Positions 60,696-64,000 of a stretch of 64,000 nucleotides of DNA are shown in pieces. Every line of letters begins with the position of its first letter. The stretch's first letter is position 1. The stretch spans positions 2,976,001 to 3,040,000 of the forward strand of contig NZ_CP120210.1 in the NCBI RefSeq assembly GCF_029369745.1. Reading direction: 5' to 3'. This DNA is from Amycolatopsis sp. QT-25. Lineage in GTDB: Bacteria; Actinomycetota; Actinomycetes; Mycobacteriales; Pseudonocardiaceae. A program made the translations under genes and the position numbers. The notes beneath the pieces were generated by a model. That model made no database searches, was not told where the DNA came from, and saw nothing but the letters and a program-made list of their open reading frames with translations.

Positions 60696-63600
60696 TTCGG
60701 GCGCGTAGCGGCACGAAGAACCGGTGGTGACCGACGCGCGCAGGTGCGCGGCCAGCGCCGGATGCTGCTCGTCCAGTTTGCGCAGGGTGTCGCGGATGCG
60801 GGCGGTCACCGTCTTGCGGGCGCGTTCGGCCTCGTCGCCGAGTCGCCTGGTGCGGCCGCCGAGCCCGGCCGCGGAGCGCAGCTCGGCGAGCAGCGCGTCC
60901 CGTTCACGGTCCAGAGCCGCGGCGCGCGCGTCCTGGCCCAGCCCGGTCGCGGTGTCGATCAGTTCGTCGAGTTCGTTCAGCCGTGCGCGATACCGGGCCT
61001 TCGCCTCGTCGTCGAGGACAGCGTCCCCGCCGAGGCTCTTCGCGGCGACGACCTCTTCGCCGCCCACGGGATCGAGCAGCCGGACGGCCGCCACCTCCGA
61101 TCCCGGCCTGCCGAGCAGGAAATGCAGGTCCCGCAACCCTTTCGAGTCCGGAAGGTGGACGGTGACGCCGTCGAAGCGCAAGGTCCACACGGCTTCGTCA
61201 CGACGGAACTCGGCGGTGACGGCGGTGGGTGCCTGCGCGTTGTTCCGCGCCCGCGCCACTCCGGCCACGATCTGCCGCATGCCCAGCGCGGTGGCTTCCT
61301 TGTCCACTTCGGACAGCAGGGTCGCCGCGGCCGCCGCGTCACCTTCGAGGTTCCGGCCCTGCAAAGCCACCGCCAGCCAGAACTCGGCCTCGGTCGCCCA
61401 GACCGTGGCCCTCAGCCGGTCCGCGGAGAGCGCGGCGCCGCGAAGCCGGTCCACCGCGTCGTTCCAGCGTTCCTGCGCCAGATCGAGCCTGCCGAGCCAG
61501 AGGTCGACCGGGCCGGAGATCTCGCAGCCGTAAAGGGAAACGAGCCATTCCCCGCTGTAGGGAGCGAGCAGCGCGCGGGCGGCTTCACAACGTTCGGGAT
61601 CGCGCGAGATCGCCGCTGTATGCGCCTGACAGCGCAACCACAACGCTTCCAGATCGCGAGGGTACGGTTTCGCGTCGCCCGCGAGATCGGTGAGCCGCAC
61701 GGCCTCCCCGACGTCCTCACGCTGGGCCGCGGTGACCGCCTCCAGCAGCCGGCCGTAGGAGTACCTGCTGCGGGAGATCTCGCGGTGCAATCCGGCGAGA
61801 TCGTCGAACCGTCCCTCCAGGCACCACCGGGCCCATCGCTGCAGGTGGTGCAGATCGCAGAAATGGGCATCCTCGTTCCCTTCGTGGGCCGAGATCACCT
61901 GCTGGATGTACGCCTCGGCTTCGGTGAACCGGCCCTGGAGGGTGGCGATGATGCTCTGGTCGATCCGGGAGGCCAACTGCGAACTCGGCGCGCGGCCGGT
62001 GCTCGCGAGGGCGAGGAATTCCTGGTATTGCTCGAAATAGCGGGGATCGCCCTGTTCGAGCTGTGCCACCCACTTGAACGACGCCGCGTAGTGCTCCAAT
62101 TCCGGATTCGCCGTGCGACGGCCGACCGCGACCAGTTCGTCGGTGAGCCGTTCCCGTTCCGCGGCGCTGCCCGGCCCCCAGATCGCGTCGTGCCGGGCCC
62201 ACAGGCCGAACAGCAGAGCGGAATCGTCCTCGTGGTCGCGGGCGGTCATCATGACGTGCGCGGAGAGTTCCTGGGTCATCTCCTCGACGGTGAGTTCCTG
62301 TCCGGGCTCGCGGCCACAGAGTCGCGCGTGCGCTTCGGTGAGCACCTTGACCGTCTCGTCGATCCGGAGGCTTCGGTGATCGGCGCGGACCAGCGTCAGT
62401 GCCAGGCGGGCGAGGAGATCGTCGTCGTCGAGTTCGCGGATGAGCGCGGAGACCTCGTCGAGGACCTGTCTGCCTTCGTCCGACTCGTGGTGACGGGTCA
62501 GGTGCGCACCCAGCTCCAGGGCGATGCTCGCCTGCCTCCGCCGGTCCTCCGCGATCTCCATCGCCCGCCGGTAATGCGTGGTCGTCTCCTCGACCGCCAT
62601 ACGGCCGGTGGCGTCGACCGCGGCGGCCAGCAACAGGTCGATGGCCTGGTCCGGATCGAGTTCCCGGCCGGCGAGCAGCGCGTGGCGGGCCATGTCCGCG
62701 GGGAAGAGCCTGTCCCGTGACGTCGGCGACTCGCGGGCCGCCGCCACGACCGCGGCGTGCAGTTTCCGGCGGTCCTGTTCGGACAAGGCCGCGTACAGCG
62801 TCTCCCGGACGAGGTCGTGGGCGAAGGCGAACCGGCCTTGCCCGTGCACCACGACCAGCCGCGCCGCGACGGCCTGGTCGAGCAGCCGGTCCACCTGGGG
62901 CACGGGTGCCGAGGCCACGCCCGCGAGCAGCCTGCGGTGGAACTCCCTGCCGAGAACGGAGGCGGTGGTCAGCAGGTGGAGAACCGGCTGGGGGAGCAGG
63001 GAAAGCCGTCTTTGCAGGGCATCGGCCACCCCGGGTGCGATGGTCTCGGCGGAACCGCCGCTGTGCCAGAGCCGTGCGGTCTGCTCGACGAAGAACGGGT
63101 TGCCGCCGGTGCGGCGATGGACCTCGGCGACCAGTGCGTCGTCGGGCGCCGTGCCCGCCGTCCTGGCCATGAGCGTGCCGACCTCGTCCGGTTCGAGGCC
63201 GGTGAGCGTGACCGAGGTGGCCTTCGCGAGCAAGGGCAGCATGAGCGAGCGAAGCGGGTGATCGGTCGCCTCGACCTCCACGTCCCGGTACGTGCCGATC
63301 AGCAGCAACCGTTCGAACCAGGTGTGCTGCGCGGCGAACTCGAGCAGCCGCAGCGACGCGGCGTCGGCCCAGTGCAGATCGTCGAGCACCACCACGATCG
63401 GCTGCTCCTGGGAGGCGGCCACCAGCACGCTCGTCACCGCGTCGTACAGCCGGAAGCCGTCCGCGGCACCGTCGCCGCGAGCCTCACCGAGCAGGACGTC
63501 CAACTCGCTGTCGGCCATCGCGGCCCAGCGCCCCTGCCCGACCGCGCGCCGCAACCCGCGGATCACCTGGGTCCACGGCCAGTAGCCCGGCGCGCTGGCG

Positions 63601-63797
63601 GAGTCCCAGCAGGACCCGTTGAGCACCAGGGCACCGAGGCGTTTCGCCTCTTCGGCGGCGCCGGTGACGAGCGTGGTCTTGCCGATCCCGGCCTCGCCGG
63701 TGACCAGCACCAGCCCGCCGTGGCTTTCGGCGGCACGGGCGATCTCCGCGCGGAGCACCCCCGCGGGATGGTCACGTCCGATGAGCGCGGCTGACAT
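60672..63797 (-). CDS. Large regulatory ATPase (AAA/STAND, LuxR-LAL-like)
   Basis: 1041 aa. N-terminal ATPase: Walker A GEAGIGKTT (about 34-42), Walker B VVVLDDLHWAD (about 133-143), and GGNPFFVEQ sensor, as in LAL/MalT-type activators. Residues 330-850 are TPR-like helices. The end lacks a LuxR HTH; instead there is a wing-like segment (DGVTVHLPDSKGLRDLHFLL) and a charged helical tail (RRLGDEAERARKTVTARIRD) seen in a subgroup of actinobacterial ATPases and possibly DNA-binding. Convergent with the exporter operon; target unknown. Confidence 0.88.
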   Translation of the reverse strand: MSAALIGRDHPAGVLRAEIARAAESHGGLVLVTGEAGIGKTTLVTGAAEEAKRLGALVLNGSCWDSASAPGYWPWTQVIRGLRRAVGQGRWAAMADSELDVLLGEARGDGAADGFRLYDAVTSVLVAASQEQPIVVVLDDLHWADAASLRLLEFAAQHTWFERLLLIGTYRDVEVEATDHPLRSLMLPLLAKATSVTLTGLEPDEVGTLMARTAGTAPDDALVAEVHRRTGGNPFFVEQTARLWHSGGSAETIAPGVADALQRRLSLLPQPVLHLLTTASVLGREFHRRLLAGVASAPVPQVDRLLDQAVAARLVVVHGQGRFAFAHDLVRETLYAALSEQDRRKLHAAVVAAARESPTSRDRLFPADMARHALLAGRELDPDQAIDLLLAAAVDATGRMAVEETTTHYRRAMEIAEDRRRQASIALELGAHLTRHHESDEGRQVLDEVSALIRELDDDDLLARLALTLVRADHRSLRIDETVKVLTEAHARLCGREPGQELTVEEMTQELSAHVMMTARDHEDDSALLFGLWARHDAIWGPGSAAERERLTDELVAVGRRTANPELEHYAASFKWVAQLEQGDPRYFEQYQEFLALASTGRAPSSQLASRIDQSIIATLQGRFTEAEAYIQQVISAHEGNEDAHFCDLHHLQRWARWCLEGRFDDLAGLHREISRSRYSYGRLLEAVTAAQREDVGEAVRLTDLAGDAKPYPRDLEALWLRCQAHTAAISRDPERCEAARALLAPYSGEWLVSLYGCEISGPVDLWLGRLDLAQERWNDAVDRLRGAALSADRLRATVWATEAEFWLAVALQGRNLEGDAAAAATLLSEVDKEATALGMRQIVAGVARARNNAQAPTAVTAEFRRDEAVWTLRFDGVTVHLPDSKGLRDLHFLLGRPGSEVAAVRLLDPVGGEEVVAAKSLGGDAVLDDEAKARYRARLNELDELIDTATGLGQDARAAALDRERDALLAELRSAAGLGGRTRRLGDEAERARKTVTARIRDTLRKLDEQHPALAAHLRASVTTGSSCRYAPEDKVPWRL

Positions 63798-64000
63798 GTC
63801 CGAATCCTCCCAGTAAGGTCCGACAATCTCACGACGCGCACCCCCATGTCAGGCCTTCTCTCCGGTTCATCGTGACCGACAGTGACCGACGTCTCGCGGC
63901 CGTCGGGAACCCCACGTGGCGAAAAGCCGACTTCCTGGGCGTGACCGATCGAGTGGGACGGCGGGTGGACGGCCGTCGAAATTCCGGCGCCGCCGGCGGA
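63798..64000. other. Upstream region of the large regulator
   Basis: About 200 bp to the window edge. No gene, repeat or convincing promoter is seen. Confidence 0.5.

Overview
The window is about 70% G+C with dense, mostly divergent or overlapping operons, GTG/TTG starts and several leaderless-looking promoters. Together with the gene set (AtuA/acyl-CoA carboxylase operon, FadE-like dehydrogenase clusters, a CanA-type carbonic anhydrase, DrrAB-like exporter, DasR-like site), this points to a filamentous actinomycete of the Pseudonocardiaceae, most likely Amycolatopsis. That assignment is inference from protein style and from a characteristic 53-bp palindrome; no rRNA or tRNA gene was seen.

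Layout. 1-6 kb: a truncated cytochrome P450, then ribonucleotide reductase nrdA-nrdB, with a striking 21-bp tandem array behind nrdB. 6-9.3 kb: a small CoA/decarboxylase-fold pair, a decayed TPR gene, and a divergent MerR regulator/imine-reductase pair sharing one operator. 9.4-18.5 kb: a six-gene, start/stop-overlapping operon (DinB-like, AtuA-like, two acyl-CoA dehydrogenases, carboxylase beta and alpha) with its own TetR gene, suggesting isoprenoid or branched acyl-CoA degradation. 18.6-23.3 kb: four genes of unknown role including a P-loop ATPase and a membrane-anchored periplasmic-binding-protein fold, possibly a receptor-ATPase pair. 23.4-27.5 kb: secreted GH18 enzyme under a DasR-like site, a membrane GGDEF protein, a yeast-type cytosine deaminase and a WYL regulator. 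27.5-33.8 kb: gene-poor gaps holding three copies of a degenerate dispersed repeat, a dead response regulator and an orphan TetR operator, interspersed with SDRs, carbonic anhydrase, a YWTD propeller and a 3-hydroxyacyl-CoA dehydrogenase.

33.8-40.8 kb is a lipid-catabolic regulon: a TetR regulator and two operons (APH-type kinase plus three acyl-CoA dehydrogenases; SDR plus MaoC hydratase) preceded by matching TACCGACCGGTCGGTA-type operators. The kinase and its adjacent dehydrogenase look like the two halves of eukaryotic ACAD11, so 4-hydroxyacyl-CoA breakdown is a good hypothesis. 41-44.7 kb is a tightly overlapped four-gene operon (XRE-HTH protein, cupin, dCTP-deaminase-like, ThiL/PurM-like) that I cannot match to a known pathway; it is the best candidate here for an undescribed system.

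45-64 kb: a zinc-motif protein and two-TM protein of mobile-element style, a methyltransferase/ECF sigma/YCII operon, DUF998 protein, secreted M14 carboxypeptidase, a J-domain/NERD fusion, a hydrolase, a lipoprotein/membrane pair, an APC permease with a ROK kinase behind a ROK-type operator, an FMN reductase with a DrrAB-like exporter, and a 1041-residue regulatory ATPase. Many gene ends carry long perfect stem-loops; one 53-bp version occurs three times.
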